Origin: Saccharothrix carnea
GTDB lineage: Bacteria; Actinomycetota; Actinomycetes; Mycobacteriales; Pseudonocardiaceae
Assembly: GCF_003014735.1 (NCBI RefSeq)
Contig: NZ_PYAX01000026.1
Location: 1 to 64,000, forward strand
Direction: 5' to 3'
Length of the DNA stretch: 64,000 bases
Position numbers and translations under genes: made by a program. The notes beneath the pieces were generated by a model. The model ran no database searches and was not told the DNA's origin. It saw nothing but the letters and a program-made list of their open reading frames with translations. How positions within the stretch are numbered: the stretch's first letter is position 1; the number at the start of each line of letters is the position of its first letter. Of this stretch, positions 18,166-26,898 are shown in pieces.

Positions 18166-20543
18166 GGCAGCCCGAACAGCTGGAACGCGGCCCAGTAGAA
18201 CGGGTGCGCGGTGGCCGGATCGGAGCGCACGGCCCGCTGTGCGTGGCGCAGTGCGCCGGCTGGACCGGCTTCGGCCGACACCTCGTGGAAGTGGGCCATG
18301 AGTCGTGCGGTCACCCGGTCGTCCACCTGCCACAGCGGACCGAGGACGGCACGCGCGCCGGAGACGAGGAAGACGCCGGGCAGGCCGACGTACTCGTTGC
18401 CGGGCAACGCTTTCGACAGTCCGGCGTGGCAGGCGGCGAGCACGACGAGGCGTGCCCGCAGGCTCAGGCGCACCAGATCGGGTGCCCACAGCAGCTCCCG
18501 CTCGCTCCCGGTACCGGCGACGTGCAGCGCCGACAGGTCCGGGAACTCGTCGAACGCGATGCCGTGCGACGCGATGTGGACCACGTCGGCGTCGGACAGG
18601 TCGGCGCGGAAGTCCTCGACGTCGATGCCCGCGCCGGTCTCGACGGTCCGGTCGTAGAACCGGCTCGCCGCGTCCGCCAGCTCCCCGGCGGCGTGCGGCA
18701 GGCTGCCGTCCGGGTCGCCGATGCCGACGAACCGCTCGACCCGCCGGGGCACGTGCGGCCGGGTGAGCAGGTGGTCCAGGACGGACAGGCTCGGCACGTA
18801 CGACACGAGGTGGTCCGTGTCGAGCGGTCGGTCGCCCAGCGCGCCGAGCGGCACGCCCCACAAGGGCTCGTTCGGCACCACCAGGACCCGGCGGTGGCCG
18901 GCGACGGTCGCACGGACCGGGTCGACGCACGCCGCTTCGAGGTCCGCCGCTGGCTCCGCCGGGTCACCGTCGTCGTGGTCCGGGGTCGAGGCGAGCCGCC
19001 GGTAGTCGGCGCACCAGCGCTCGACAGCCCCGGTGTCGAAGTCGGCGACCCTGGTGACACCGCCCCGGGTGACCGCGTAGACCACCCCGATCGGTGCGTA
19101 CACCAGCACGACGTCATCCTCGCCGAGGTGCTCGGCCAGCCGGGTGGCCGGGACCGGCGGCTCGGCCCGGCGCGCGGCCGACGCCGTAACCAGTACCTGG
19201 TGCTCGGCGGCGGCCAGCGCTTCGCGGAGGCGGTGCAGCGCGGTGTCCAACTGCTGTCGTTCACCGGTGCCGCCGCGTTCGGCGTCGGTCAGGTACCTGA
19301 CCGCCTGCCGCCGGTAGAGGTTCGGCAGGACGAGCAGGTCGGCACCGGCGTCGCGCCACAGGCGGTGCGTCGTCAATCGGGCGAGCTGGCTCCGGCTGGT
19401 GTTGAGCTCCACCAGGTCGAGTGCTTCGGTCGGCGTGCCGGCGCGGTCGGCGGTGACGGCGGCGAGGTGGTGCAGCGGTGCGAACGAAACGGACAGCGCG
19501 AGGTGCGACACCTCGGTCACCACGGACCGGCGGCGTTGCTCGGCCAGCAGCACGGCGCGCCGCAGGCGGTCGGCGGCCTCCTCGGGCCGGTCCCGTTTGA
19601 GCGCCAGGATGGCCGCGAGGAACTGGTCCACGGCGGTGTCGTCGGTCGTCTCGGGCACTACCGCGTCGTCGATGAACGCGAGCTTGCGGGCGCACTCGTC
19701 GCGCCAGTGCGCCTGCGCTTGCGGCTCGGCGCCGACCAGGTGGATCGAGTCGACGCACCACTGCAGCGCGGCGCGTCCCTCCTCCGGATCGGTGAACATC
19801 AGCCTGGCGCCGCGGACGTACTCGCGCAGCCACGTCGCGAGGTCGGCGTCCAGTTCGGCGAGCAGCCCGCGGTAGTGGTCGGACCGCGCGCTGCGGGGTG
19901 CCACGACGTCGGAGTCGATGGCGAGGACGGTGAGGGCGTGGCGCAGCTTGGCGCGGTCACCCGCCTTGCGGTACGCCGCGGCGGCTTTCGTCGCGTGGAC
20001 CAGGGCCGCCGCCGTGTCGCCGGTCGCCCGGTCGCCCCGCACCGCCTCCCAGAGCAGCATCTCGGTGTCGGCCGCGAGCGCGTGCCACCCCCGCTCGTGC
20101 ATCGGGGTGACCGCCCGCTTCAGGTAGGCCACGGCCTCGTCGAGCCGGCCGAGGCCGAGCAGGATGGTCCCCTCCCGCCAGTCCATCGCCACCTGGTCCG
20201 TGCCCAATTGCGACTTGTCGATGCCGGGGAAGGAGTCCTGCGACCACTCGGCCGGCACGGTCCGCCGCACGGCGTCGACCCCGCGCAGCCGGCAGTCCCG
20301 CAGCACGCGGCGGAGGCGTTCGAGCCAGCGCCGTTCCCCGGCGAGCGGAGGCTCGTCGCGTTCCCGCGCTGCTACCTGTGCGATCAGGCCGCTGAGCACT
20401 TCCTCCGCCTCGACGCCCAGCAGCACGGGCCGCTGCTCCACCAGGTCGAACAGGGCGTCCGCGTCCGCCGGCGGGTCGCGCAGGAGGTCCAGCACGGCCC
20501 GCACCGCCATCGGTTCCTGGAGTGCCGGCTCGGACTGCGTCAA
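18162..20543 (-). CDS. CHAT caspase-like protease, module A
   Basis: 793 aa. A helical TPR-like N-terminus (about 1-520) precedes a CHAT domain with catalytic His in 'VVHIASHG' (His660) and Cys in 'VVLAACHAG' (Cys705), ending 'FYWAAFQLFGLP'. It is the first gene of the four-gene minus operon. The start is either TTG 20543 (GGAG 6 bp upstream) or ATG 20510 (AGGA 4 bp upstream); the two differ by 11 residues. The tandem paralogue in module B shares the whole layout. In known systems CHAT proteases are zymogen-like and are activated by protein partners, so the trigger may come through partner A. Confidence 0.87.
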   Translation of the reverse strand: MTQSEPALQEPMAVRAVLDLLRDPPADADALFDLVEQRPVLLGVEAEEVLSGLIAQVAARERDEPPLAGERRWLERLRRVLRDCRLRGVDAVRRTVPAEWSQDSFPGIDKSQLGTDQVAMDWREGTILLGLGRLDEAVAYLKRAVTPMHERGWHALAADTEMLLWEAVRGDRATGDTAAALVHATKAAAAYRKAGDRAKLRHALTVLAIDSDVVAPRSARSDHYRGLLAELDADLATWLREYVRGARLMFTDPEEGRAALQWCVDSIHLVGAEPQAQAHWRDECARKLAFIDDAVVPETTDDTAVDQFLAAILALKRDRPEEAADRLRRAVLLAEQRRRSVVTEVSHLALSVSFAPLHHLAAVTADRAGTPTEALDLVELNTSRSQLARLTTHRLWRDAGADLLVLPNLYRRQAVRYLTDAERGGTGERQQLDTALHRLREALAAAEHQVLVTASAARRAEPPVPATRLAEHLGEDDVVLVYAPIGVVYAVTRGGVTRVADFDTGAVERWCADYRRLASTPDHDDGDPAEPAADLEAACVDPVRATVAGHRRVLVVPNEPLWGVPLGALGDRPLDTDHLVSYVPSLSVLDHLLTRPHVPRRVERFVGIGDPDGSLPHAAGELADAASRFYDRTVETGAGIDVEDFRADLSDADVVHIASHGIAFDEFPDLSALHVAGTGSERELLWAPDLVRLSLRARLVVLAACHAGLSKALPGNEYVGLPGVFLVSGARAVLGPLWQVDDRVTARLMAHFHEVSAEAGPAGALRHAQRAVRSDPATAHPFYWAAFQLFGLP

Positions 20544-20677
20544 CCACTACTCCGAGGAATGTCCGCAATGGAGAAAAACGCTTCGCCGCGACCATACCGG
20601 GCGGTGCAGGCGGTGTTCCCGCAGAAAGCGGGCCTGCCGCAGCGGTCCCGGGCGGTGCACGATGGCCAGTCTGTCGG

Positions 20678-21088
20678 GTGACATCGGCACCGGCGATCGA
20701 GGAGTGGGGCCACGCCGTGCTCAAGCCGCGGCGCGGCTGCTTCGGCCGGGGCGTGCTGTTCATCGACAACTTCACCGCGCTGCGGGACGTCGTCGGCTAC
20801 CTCGACGCGGAACGCGGCGGTGGCGCGGTCGAGTACCGGGACGTGCCCGCCACGCACGCCGCGCTCGCACTCCGCGCGCAACAGGTGTTCGGCCTGCCGC
20901 TGCTCGGCCTCGACATCATCCGCCACGAAGGCGAGCCGATCGTGGTGGACGTCAACACCGGTCCCGCGCTCTACCCGGAGCTGTTCGCCGCGGCGGGCCG
21001 GTCCCTGCCGCACGAACTGCACCGCGTGTTCACCGCCGCGATCGGCGAGGTCGCCGGTCAGCCGGTGCGGGCCAGCGGCATCAGGTAG
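20678..21088 (+). pseudogene. ATP-grasp protein remnant (internally deleted)
   Basis: The frame from GTG 20678 encodes 136 aa. It begins with an ATP-grasp lysine strand ('AVLKPRRGCFGRGVLFIDNF') and ends with the metal-binding strand ('GLPLLGLDIIRHEGEPIVVDVNTGPAL'). In intact RimK-type ATP-grasp enzymes about 80 residues, including the glycine-rich loop and the adenine-binding strand, lie between these parts. Here they are joined directly near 20815-20826 ('DAERGGGAVEYRDVP'). The N-terminal pre-ATP-grasp domain is also missing. It is probably a decayed relic, perhaps of a peptide ligase or RiPP enzyme; a short expressed protein is not excluded. Its 3' end overlaps the convergent thiopeptide gene by 31 bp. 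Confidence 0.6.
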
Positions 21089-22596
21089 ACCAGCGCGTCG
21101 TCCACGCCGTCCAGGCACAGCACGTCGTGCGCCAGGTCGTCGTAGAAGCCGCCGATCAGGCCCAGCGCCAACCCCGACGACGCGGCGACCAGCGCGAGGT
21201 TCTGCGCCAGGTGCCCCGCCTCGGTGAACGCCAGCCGCAGCGCTCGCAGGCCGTAGACCTCCCGCAGCGCGCCGACCCGCGCGTAGAGCGCCAGCACCGC
21301 GGGCGTCGTGGCCGGGTCCACCCGGTCCTCGCCGTCGCCGAACCACATAGAAGTCGCCCGCACGTCGTCCACCGGTGGCGCGGGCGCGACGTGCACCAGC
21401 GTCCGCCGCACCTCGTCCACTTCGTACACACCCGGTTCCAGGCCGGCCACCCGCCACGCCACCAGCCGCAGCCGGGCGCTGTGCCGCGCACCGGCACTCG
21501 GGTAGGGCCTGCGGCCGTCCGGCAGGGCGCCTTGCGCGGTCCACAGCAGAGTGGCCAGCCGCGCGGCGTCGAGCGGGCCGGACAGCTCCGCACCCCGCGC
21601 GGTGTGCCGGGTGCGCAGCGCGTCGGCCAGGGCGTCGGGCACGGGCGCGACCTCGGGCAGCGGCACGTCCGGCCACCACGGCGGTGTCGTCGACGGTGTC
21701 ACCCCGACCTTGCGCGGACCCTGGTCCGGCACGCCCGGCTGGAACCTGCTGGCCGCCAGGTAGCGCCGGTCGGGTGCGGTCGCGCCGTCCTCGTGGAACG
21801 GCGTCGGCCCGTCCGGCGCTTCGGCCGTCATCGCCACCAGCCGGCAGGCGGTGCGCTCCTCCTCGGGGCCCAGGCCGAGGCGGTTGAACAGCATGTGCAG
21901 CTGCGAAGCCCAGGCGTAACGCGGCAGGTCGGCCGCCCGGACCCGGTCCGCCCAGTAGGCCACCACGCCCGTGGCGTGCGTTTCGAGCCGGTCCCACCGG
22001 GCGGCGAGGCGGGTCGCGCGTGCCTCGTGCAGCGTCCGCGCGGCGATGTGGGAGCCGAGCCCGGGCGGTGCGACGGGCTCGCGCGCCTGCCGCCACCCCG
22101 TCGCCAGCGAACGCAGCCACGACGCCGCCTCCACCCGGTCCATCCCGAGCGCGATCGTCGTGGCCATCACCAGCTCCACGGCCGCGGTGAACTTCGCCGC
22201 GCGCGCGGACCGCAGCACGGCCACCGCGACCTCGGTGCCCCGGCAGAACACCTCCTCGGCGACCGGCAGCGACTCCGGGCCGCCGTACCGCCGCACCTCC
22301 GGCTCGTACGGCGTCTCCCGGACGTCACCGTGCGGCAGCCAACCGTCCGCCGCCGCCTCCACCGGGTGATCGGCCGCCGCCACGAGCGAGCGCAACCGAC
22401 CGGCGAGGTCCACCCCCGCGTCACGCACCCGGACGCGCAGGTGCGGCCCGGCCTCCCAGTACCGCACGTAGAACCAGTCGGCGACCCGTCCCGCCGCGCG
22501 GTGCCCGTCCAGCTCGGGCGCGAGGACGTCGGCGAGGAACGCGTCGACGTCCTCGACCGACCACGACAGCCGCACGTGCAGGCTGGTCCACGTCAT
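21058..22596 (-). CDS. LazF-like fusion: split-LanB domain + SagB-type dehydrogenase
   Basis: 512 aa. The N-terminal ~270 residues match the thiopeptide-type/LanB C-terminal domain ('SLHVRLSWSVEDVDAFLADVL', 'WFYVRYWEAGPHLRVRV', 'LHMLFNRLGLGPEEE'). The C-terminal ~240 match SagB/McbC flavin-dependent azoline oxidases ('RRPYPSAGARHSARL', 'LAFTEAGHLAQNLALVAASSGLALGLIGGFYDD'). The same bifunctional organisation is known from LazF of lactazole biosynthesis, where it combines glutamate elimination from dehydrated Ser with azoline oxidation. ATG 22596 overlaps the upstream stop (ATGA). It is the last gene of the thiopeptide operon and is convergent with the ATP-grasp relic. Confidence 0.82.
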   Translation of the reverse strand: MTWTSLHVRLSWSVEDVDAFLADVLAPELDGHRAAGRVADWFYVRYWEAGPHLRVRVRDAGVDLAGRLRSLVAAADHPVEAAADGWLPHGDVRETPYEPEVRRYGGPESLPVAEEVFCRGTEVAVAVLRSARAAKFTAAVELVMATTIALGMDRVEAASWLRSLATGWRQAREPVAPPGLGSHIAARTLHEARATRLAARWDRLETHATGVVAYWADRVRAADLPRYAWASQLHMLFNRLGLGPEEERTACRLVAMTAEAPDGPTPFHEDGATAPDRRYLAASRFQPGVPDQGPRKVGVTPSTTPPWWPDVPLPEVAPVPDALADALRTRHTARGAELSGPLDAARLATLLWTAQGALPDGRRPYPSAGARHSARLRLVAWRVAGLEPGVYEVDEVRRTLVHVAPAPPVDDVRATSMWFGDGEDRVDPATTPAVLALYARVGALREVYGLRALRLAFTEAGHLAQNLALVAASSGLALGLIGGFYDDLAHDVLCLDGVDDALVYLMPLARTG

Positions 22597-23687
22597 GGCG
22601 TCTCCAGTGGGGTGAGGTCGTAGGTGAAGCCCGCGCCACGCGGGCGGCCGACCAGCAGCAGGTAGAGCAACGCGTGCGACGCGGGCGCGCCGACCAGGGC
22701 CTCCAGCGGGCCGTCGTCGGTGCTGCGCGCGGGTCGGCAGAACGCACCGGTCTCCGCCGCGGCCGTGCCGACGTGCTGCGCGACGGCACCCGCCGCGCGC
22801 AGCAGGGCCCGGTAGCCGTCCGGACCGCCGGACGCCACCGCGGCGGCCGGGTCGCCGGTCGTCACCAGGGCGAGGTTCATCGAGGCGACGTGGATCGTGC
22901 CGGGCGGGTGCCCGAACACCGGTCGCAGCCCCGGCACCGCCGGTCCGGGCGCCACCGGCCGCAGACCGCCGTCCACCGCGTACCAGCCGTCGGCGACGCC
23001 CTCCACGTTCCGCACGGCCAACCGGTGCCGCAGGTCGTCGCGCACGGGCGACCCGGCGGGCGGGTGGTCGACGGCGTCGACCACGGCGTGCAGCACGCGC
23101 CGGGGCAGTGGCCGGGGATCGGCCGCGATGCCGCGCGGACCCACTCCCGAACTGCGCCGTGCGACGGGGCGCGGGTCAGTGGCGCCGTCGAACGTGACGG
23201 TGACGGTCGACCCGGACACCCTGGCGCTCATGCCCCGCCGTGCCGCGTGCTCGACCAACGCCGCCGCGACGTGTCCCACCTCCAGCTCGGTGAGCACGTC
23301 ACCGAACTCGCGGTAGCCGGGGGAGAGGCGGTCGCGCCGGCGGACCAGCTCGACCCGCACCGGCCCGTCGACCACCGGCGTGCCCGCACCGACCAGCGCG
23401 CGCCGCACCGGGTCGAGCAGCCACCGCCCCTCGACGACCAGGTCGACGGTGGCCGCCGCCCGTGCCGAGGGGTACGCCCGGTGGTCGTTGTACTGGTTCC
23501 ACGGCTCCCACCGCAGCGGTGTCGCCACGTCGGTCAGCAGCCGCGCCAGCGCCGTGCCGAAGCGTCCCCGCAACGCCGTCAGCGGCACGTGCGGCCCGAC
23601 CGGCGCCGGTGTGCGCGGTGACGCACCCGGCTCGACCACCCGGCCCGGCCCGTGGGTGTACGCGGCGCGCAGGGCGTCGGCGTTCAC
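22593..23687 (-). CDS. Second SagB/nitroreductase-like RiPP protein
   Basis: 364 aa, GTG 23687 overlapping the YcaO stop (GTGA). It starts with a helical N-terminal part ('RGRFGTALARLLTDVATPLRWEPWNQYNDHRAYPSARAAATVDLVVEG') and ends in a nitroreductase-like half ('GTIHVASMNLALVTTGDP', 'YRALLRAAGAVAQHVGTAAAETGAFCRP...LEALVGAPASHALLYLLLVGRP'). This fits the McbC/SagB-like dehydrogenase superfamily, but FMN-binding residues are less clear than in the fused protein at 21058. Lactazole-type clusters need only the fused oxidase, so this extra copy may be a partner subunit, a second oxidase for the Cys-rich tail, or a degenerate paralogue. Confidence 0.7.
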   Translation of the reverse strand: MNADALRAAYTHGPGRVVEPGASPRTPAPVGPHVPLTALRGRFGTALARLLTDVATPLRWEPWNQYNDHRAYPSARAAATVDLVVEGRWLLDPVRRALVGAGTPVVDGPVRVELVRRRDRLSPGYREFGDVLTELEVGHVAAALVEHAARRGMSARVSGSTVTVTFDGATDPRPVARRSSGVGPRGIAADPRPLPRRVLHAVVDAVDHPPAGSPVRDDLRHRLAVRNVEGVADGWYAVDGGLRPVAPGPAVPGLRPVFGHPPGTIHVASMNLALVTTGDPAAAVASGGPDGYRALLRAAGAVAQHVGTAAAETGAFCRPARSTDDGPLEALVGAPASHALLYLLLVGRPRGAGFTYDLTPLETP

Positions 23688-25354
23688 GGGAACGGGTGGG
23701 GCAGCGGGGTACCGGCCGGGCGCAGTCGCGGCAGGCCGTGCGTGCGCCGGTTCAGCTCGCCGAACGTCATCGGCACCGTGCCGGGCACGATCACCTTCGC
23801 CGAGTGCAGGCCGAGCCGGTCGCGCACCACCGGGTCGCTCTGGTCGACCGCGATCACCTCCAGCCCGAGCGCCGCCCACGCGCGCACGTAGTGCTCCAGC
23901 ACCGCGTCCAGGTCGTCCCGGGGCACGTCCGGCACCCGCGGGTCCGCTTCCGGACCGGGTACCAGGAAGTCGTACCGCCCGGCGGCCTCGGCCAGGCCGT
24001 TGACGTTGACGTGGTCGTCCATGCCGCGGATCAGCCGCGGTTCGCGCAACAGCCGCCGCAGCCGGTCCGGGTCGTAGTCGTCCGGGTCGACGCGGTAGCG
24101 CTTGGCGCCCGCCTCCACGTCCATCGCCACCTCGGCCGCCGCCGACCGCATCGCCGCGTCCGGGTCGAGCCCGGCGCCCGCGGCGAAGAACGCGTGCGGT
24201 CGCTTCGGGGAGCGCGCGAGCGACAGCACCGACGGCACGCCCAGGTCGTTCGTGGCGTCGTAGAGCTCCAACCGGTAGCCGAGCTGCTCCAGCCGGTCCG
24301 CGAGGTGTGTCGTGACGTCGTCGCGCACGCGCAGGGTGGGCAGCGGCGTGCGCTGGTACCAGGCCATCAGGAACGCGTCCCGTTCGGCGACCTCGAACAG
24401 CCCGTACAGCACGGCTTCGGTGAGGCTGTTGCCGGTGCCGCACCCGTTGGACGTCTCGTCCACGAACCGCGCGCCCTCGCCGTGCCCCCAGTACGCCACG
24501 TGTTCCGGCACCAGCACCGGACGTCCGTGCGTGTAGGACCAGCCATGCACCCACCGGGTCGGTACGTCCGGGCGGTACGGAACGACGTGCGGCGACTCGT
24601 GGTCGGGCAGGCCGAGCCGCGTCGGGTCGAGCGCCCGGTCGCCGAGCTCGGCGAACGACGCCTCCACGACGGTGGTGACGCGCCGGGGCCGCAGGCCCGC
24701 GTGCCGTTCCACGGCTTCGTACAGCGCGACCCGTTCGGCCTCGGCGTAGTCGGCGGTGCGGCCGAACCCGGCCTGCCCACCGCCCAGCTCCGCGCTCACC
24801 GCCGCCACGGTCAGGTCGCCGATGCGGTGCAGGCCGCCGACCGGGCCGTGCCTGAGGTCGAACAGCTCGCGGTGCAGGGCGTCGCCCGCGGTGAGCGGGT
24901 TCGGTCCGCGCAGCGTGCCGGGCACCACCGCGACCGGTTCGCGGACCACCGCCTCCGGTGCGTCGTCGGGCAGCGGCCCGCACGTCGCACAGCCACCGGA
25001 CCGCGGCCGGACGCGGTGCTCGCCCACCGTCGCCAGGTCGGTCCGCAGCGCCAAGACCTTGTCGCGGTACGCCTCCGGGTCGGCCAGCACGCGCTCCACC
25101 AGCACCGCCACCAACGGCCGTAACGCCGCCGACGCCAGGCCGCCCAACCCCATCCGCCGGTCGTCGCGCGGCACGGACGGGCCGAGCGTCGCCAGCCGCG
25201 CGTCCTCGGCGCACGCCACGCACACCCCGTCCGACACCGGGCCGATCAGCACCAGCGCACCGTCGAACCGCACCGGCAGCACGGGGCCGTCCGCGCCGAC
25301 GCCGTCCAGGTCGCCGATCGCGTAGTCGGCCAGCTCCACCACCCGCACGGTCAC
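23684..25354 (-). CDS. YcaO cyclodehydratase (azoline-forming)
   Basis: 556 aa, GTG 25354 overlapping the previous stop. YcaO domain from about residue 170: 'AVSAELGGGQAGFGRTADYAEAERVALYEAVERHA' and 'SNGCGTGNSLTEAVLYGLFEVAERDAF' give the ATP/Mg-binding residues. 'DAAMRSAAAEVAMD' continues the active site, and the C-terminus ends in a Pro-rich 'PLPHPFP' tail, typical of RiPP YcaO enzymes. The N-terminal extension holds two CxxC pairs (Cys45/48 and Cys122/125) that could form a zinc site. It activates peptide amides with ATP to cyclise Cys (and perhaps Ser/Thr) to azolines, working with the ThiF-like partner encoded immediately upstream. Confidence 0.92.
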   Translation of the reverse strand: MTVRVVELADYAIGDLDGVGADGPVLPVRFDGALVLIGPVSDGVCVACAEDARLATLGPSVPRDDRRMGLGGLASAALRPLVAVLVERVLADPEAYRDKVLALRTDLATVGEHRVRPRSGGCATCGPLPDDAPEAVVREPVAVVPGTLRGPNPLTAGDALHRELFDLRHGPVGGLHRIGDLTVAAVSAELGGGQAGFGRTADYAEAERVALYEAVERHAGLRPRRVTTVVEASFAELGDRALDPTRLGLPDHESPHVVPYRPDVPTRWVHGWSYTHGRPVLVPEHVAYWGHGEGARFVDETSNGCGTGNSLTEAVLYGLFEVAERDAFLMAWYQRTPLPTLRVRDDVTTHLADRLEQLGYRLELYDATNDLGVPSVLSLARSPKRPHAFFAAGAGLDPDAAMRSAAAEVAMDVEAGAKRYRVDPDDYDPDRLRRLLREPRLIRGMDDHVNVNGLAEAAGRYDFLVPGPEADPRVPDVPRDDLDAVLEHYVRAWAALGLEVIAVDQSDPVVRDRLGLHSAKVIVPGTVPMTFGELNRRTHGLPRLRPAGTPLPHPFP

Positions 25355-26898
25355 CGCCCGCCTTCCGCCACCGCGAACGCCACCAGACCCGCCGCCTCCA
25401 GCACCGGGCCGAGGGGCACGGACTTGACGTCCGCGCCGAGCGCCCGCAGGTCGTCCTGGAACGCCTCCTCGCCGTCACGCAGCCCGTACGGCCAGTGCCA
25501 GTCCCGGTTCGTCCACGGCGCGGCGGCGCCATCGGGCTCGGCGAACGGCGCGGCGCCGCACAGCACCACGGTGTCTGCCACCCCGGCTTGCGCCCGCCCG
25601 GCGGCGGCCATCGCGGCGAACGCGACCGCGTCCGCCGGTGACGCCTCCACCGCCCAGGACAGCTCCTCGCCGTCCGCCCGCACCACCGCCCGGACCACGC
25701 CCGGACCGAGCCGGGTCACCTCGGCCGAAGCGGGCAGGGCGAACCGCAGCGCCACGGCCTTCCACCACCGCCGGGCGGTCGGGTCGGCGGCCCACTCGTC
25801 CTCGGTGACCGGGGTACCGGCCAGGTGCCGGACCGCCGTGCGCAAGGCCGAGCCGAGCGCGTGCACGCGATCCGCCCCGAGCACCACGTCGTCCGGTGCG
25901 AGCGCACGCGCGGCGCGGAGCAGGGCGTCGAGCCGGGCGGCGTGCTCGGTCGTGCCGAAGCCGACCACGTCACCGGCCGCGGCCAGCTTCACCGGCAACT
26001 GCGGCAGGTCACCGGGCAACGGCGTGGGCACCGGGCCCAGCTCGCGGTTGCCCAACACCTCCAGCAGGGTGCCGTTCGGCTCCCTCGGCCGCACCTCCGA
26101 CAGCCACGGGTGGTACTCGGCGTGCAGCGGGTCGAGCCGCGCCACCAGGACGGGCTGGTGCGGCGGCCCGGTCGGGGGCACGTCGCTCCACATGTCCACG
26201 ACCTCCGTGGCCGGATCGGGCAGTCCGCCCACCGCGCACACCAGCCGGTGCGCCGCGGCCGACCCGACGAGCGCGGCCAGCACCTCCGGCGGCGTGCCCG
26301 GGGCACCGGCCAACCGCCGCGCCACCGCCGCCGCGTCGGCCTCCACCTCCGCCACCGCACCCGGCGCGACCGCGAAACCGACGTCCGCCGCGCACCCGGC
26401 CGCGACCGCGGCCCCGCCACCCGCCACCAGCAGCCCGGGACCGGGCCGGACGGGCGCGACCGCCAGACCCGCCGCGACCAGCGCCCGGTGGGCGTGCGCG
26501 GCCAACGCGCCATCACCGGTCACGACCACCGTCACCGAGCGCAGCCGCCGCCACGCCTCGAGCGGTGACGGGGCGACCGACTCCAGCCAGCTCGCGATCT
26601 CCGCGGGCGGCGCGTCCTCACCCCACTCGCCGGGCACCTCCACCAGCATGTCGTGCTCGCGCAGCTGGCCGATGAGCAGCTCCAGCGCCCGCGCCACCGC
26701 AGGCGGGGCGTTGTCCGGCACGGCCAACTGCTCCGGCGGGACGCCTTCGGCGAGCGGACCGGCCAGGCGTTCCCAGATCGTCCACAGGCCCTTGCCGCCG
26801 TCGAGGGTGAAGCTGGACCGCCAACCCCGCACGTGCAGACCGGTCGCGGTGGGCGTCGCGTGCACGATCGGCCGCAGCCGCACCGAGTTCGGGCTCAT
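25351..26898 (-). CDS. Ocin-ThiF-like cyclodehydratase partner (LazD/TbtF type)
   Basis: 515 aa, ATG 26898 overlapping the previous stop (ATGA). The N-terminal ~90 residues ('VRLRPIVHATPTATGLHVRGWRSSFTLDG..GLWTIWERL') look like the RiPP recognition element that binds the leader peptide. The middle has a Rossmann-like, E1/ThiF-related part ('SVTVVVTGDGALAAHAHRALVAAG') without an adenylation site. The C-terminal part ('TNRDWHWPYGLRDGEEAFQDDLRALG') is typical of this family in thiopeptide clusters. Known relatives present the precursor to YcaO and raise its activity. Position directly before the YcaO gene supports this role. Confidence 0.83.
   Translation of the reverse strand: MSPNSVRLRPIVHATPTATGLHVRGWRSSFTLDGGKGLWTIWERLAGPLAEGVPPEQLAVPDNAPPAVARALELLIGQLREHDMLVEVPGEWGEDAPPAEIASWLESVAPSPLEAWRRLRSVTVVVTGDGALAAHAHRALVAAGLAVAPVRPGPGLLVAGGGAAVAAGCAADVGFAVAPGAVAEVEADAAAVARRLAGAPGTPPEVLAALVGSAAAHRLVCAVGGLPDPATEVVDMWSDVPPTGPPHQPVLVARLDPLHAEYHPWLSEVRPREPNGTLLEVLGNRELGPVPTPLPGDLPQLPVKLAAAGDVVGFGTTEHAARLDALLRAARALAPDDVVLGADRVHALGSALRTAVRHLAGTPVTEDEWAADPTARRWWKAVALRFALPASAEVTRLGPGVVRAVVRADGEELSWAVEASPADAVAFAAMAAAGRAQAGVADTVVLCGAAPFAEPDGAAAPWTNRDWHWPYGLRDGEEAFQDDLRALGADVKSVPLGPVLEAAGLVAFAVAEGGR

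Noticed and set aside
20547-20684. 45-codon minus-strand ORF ending just before the first CHAT gene
   Set aside because: It starts with ATG and ends 3 bp before the CHAT TTG, but codon bias is weak and there is no recognisable motif. It was left uncalled as probable leader sequence.
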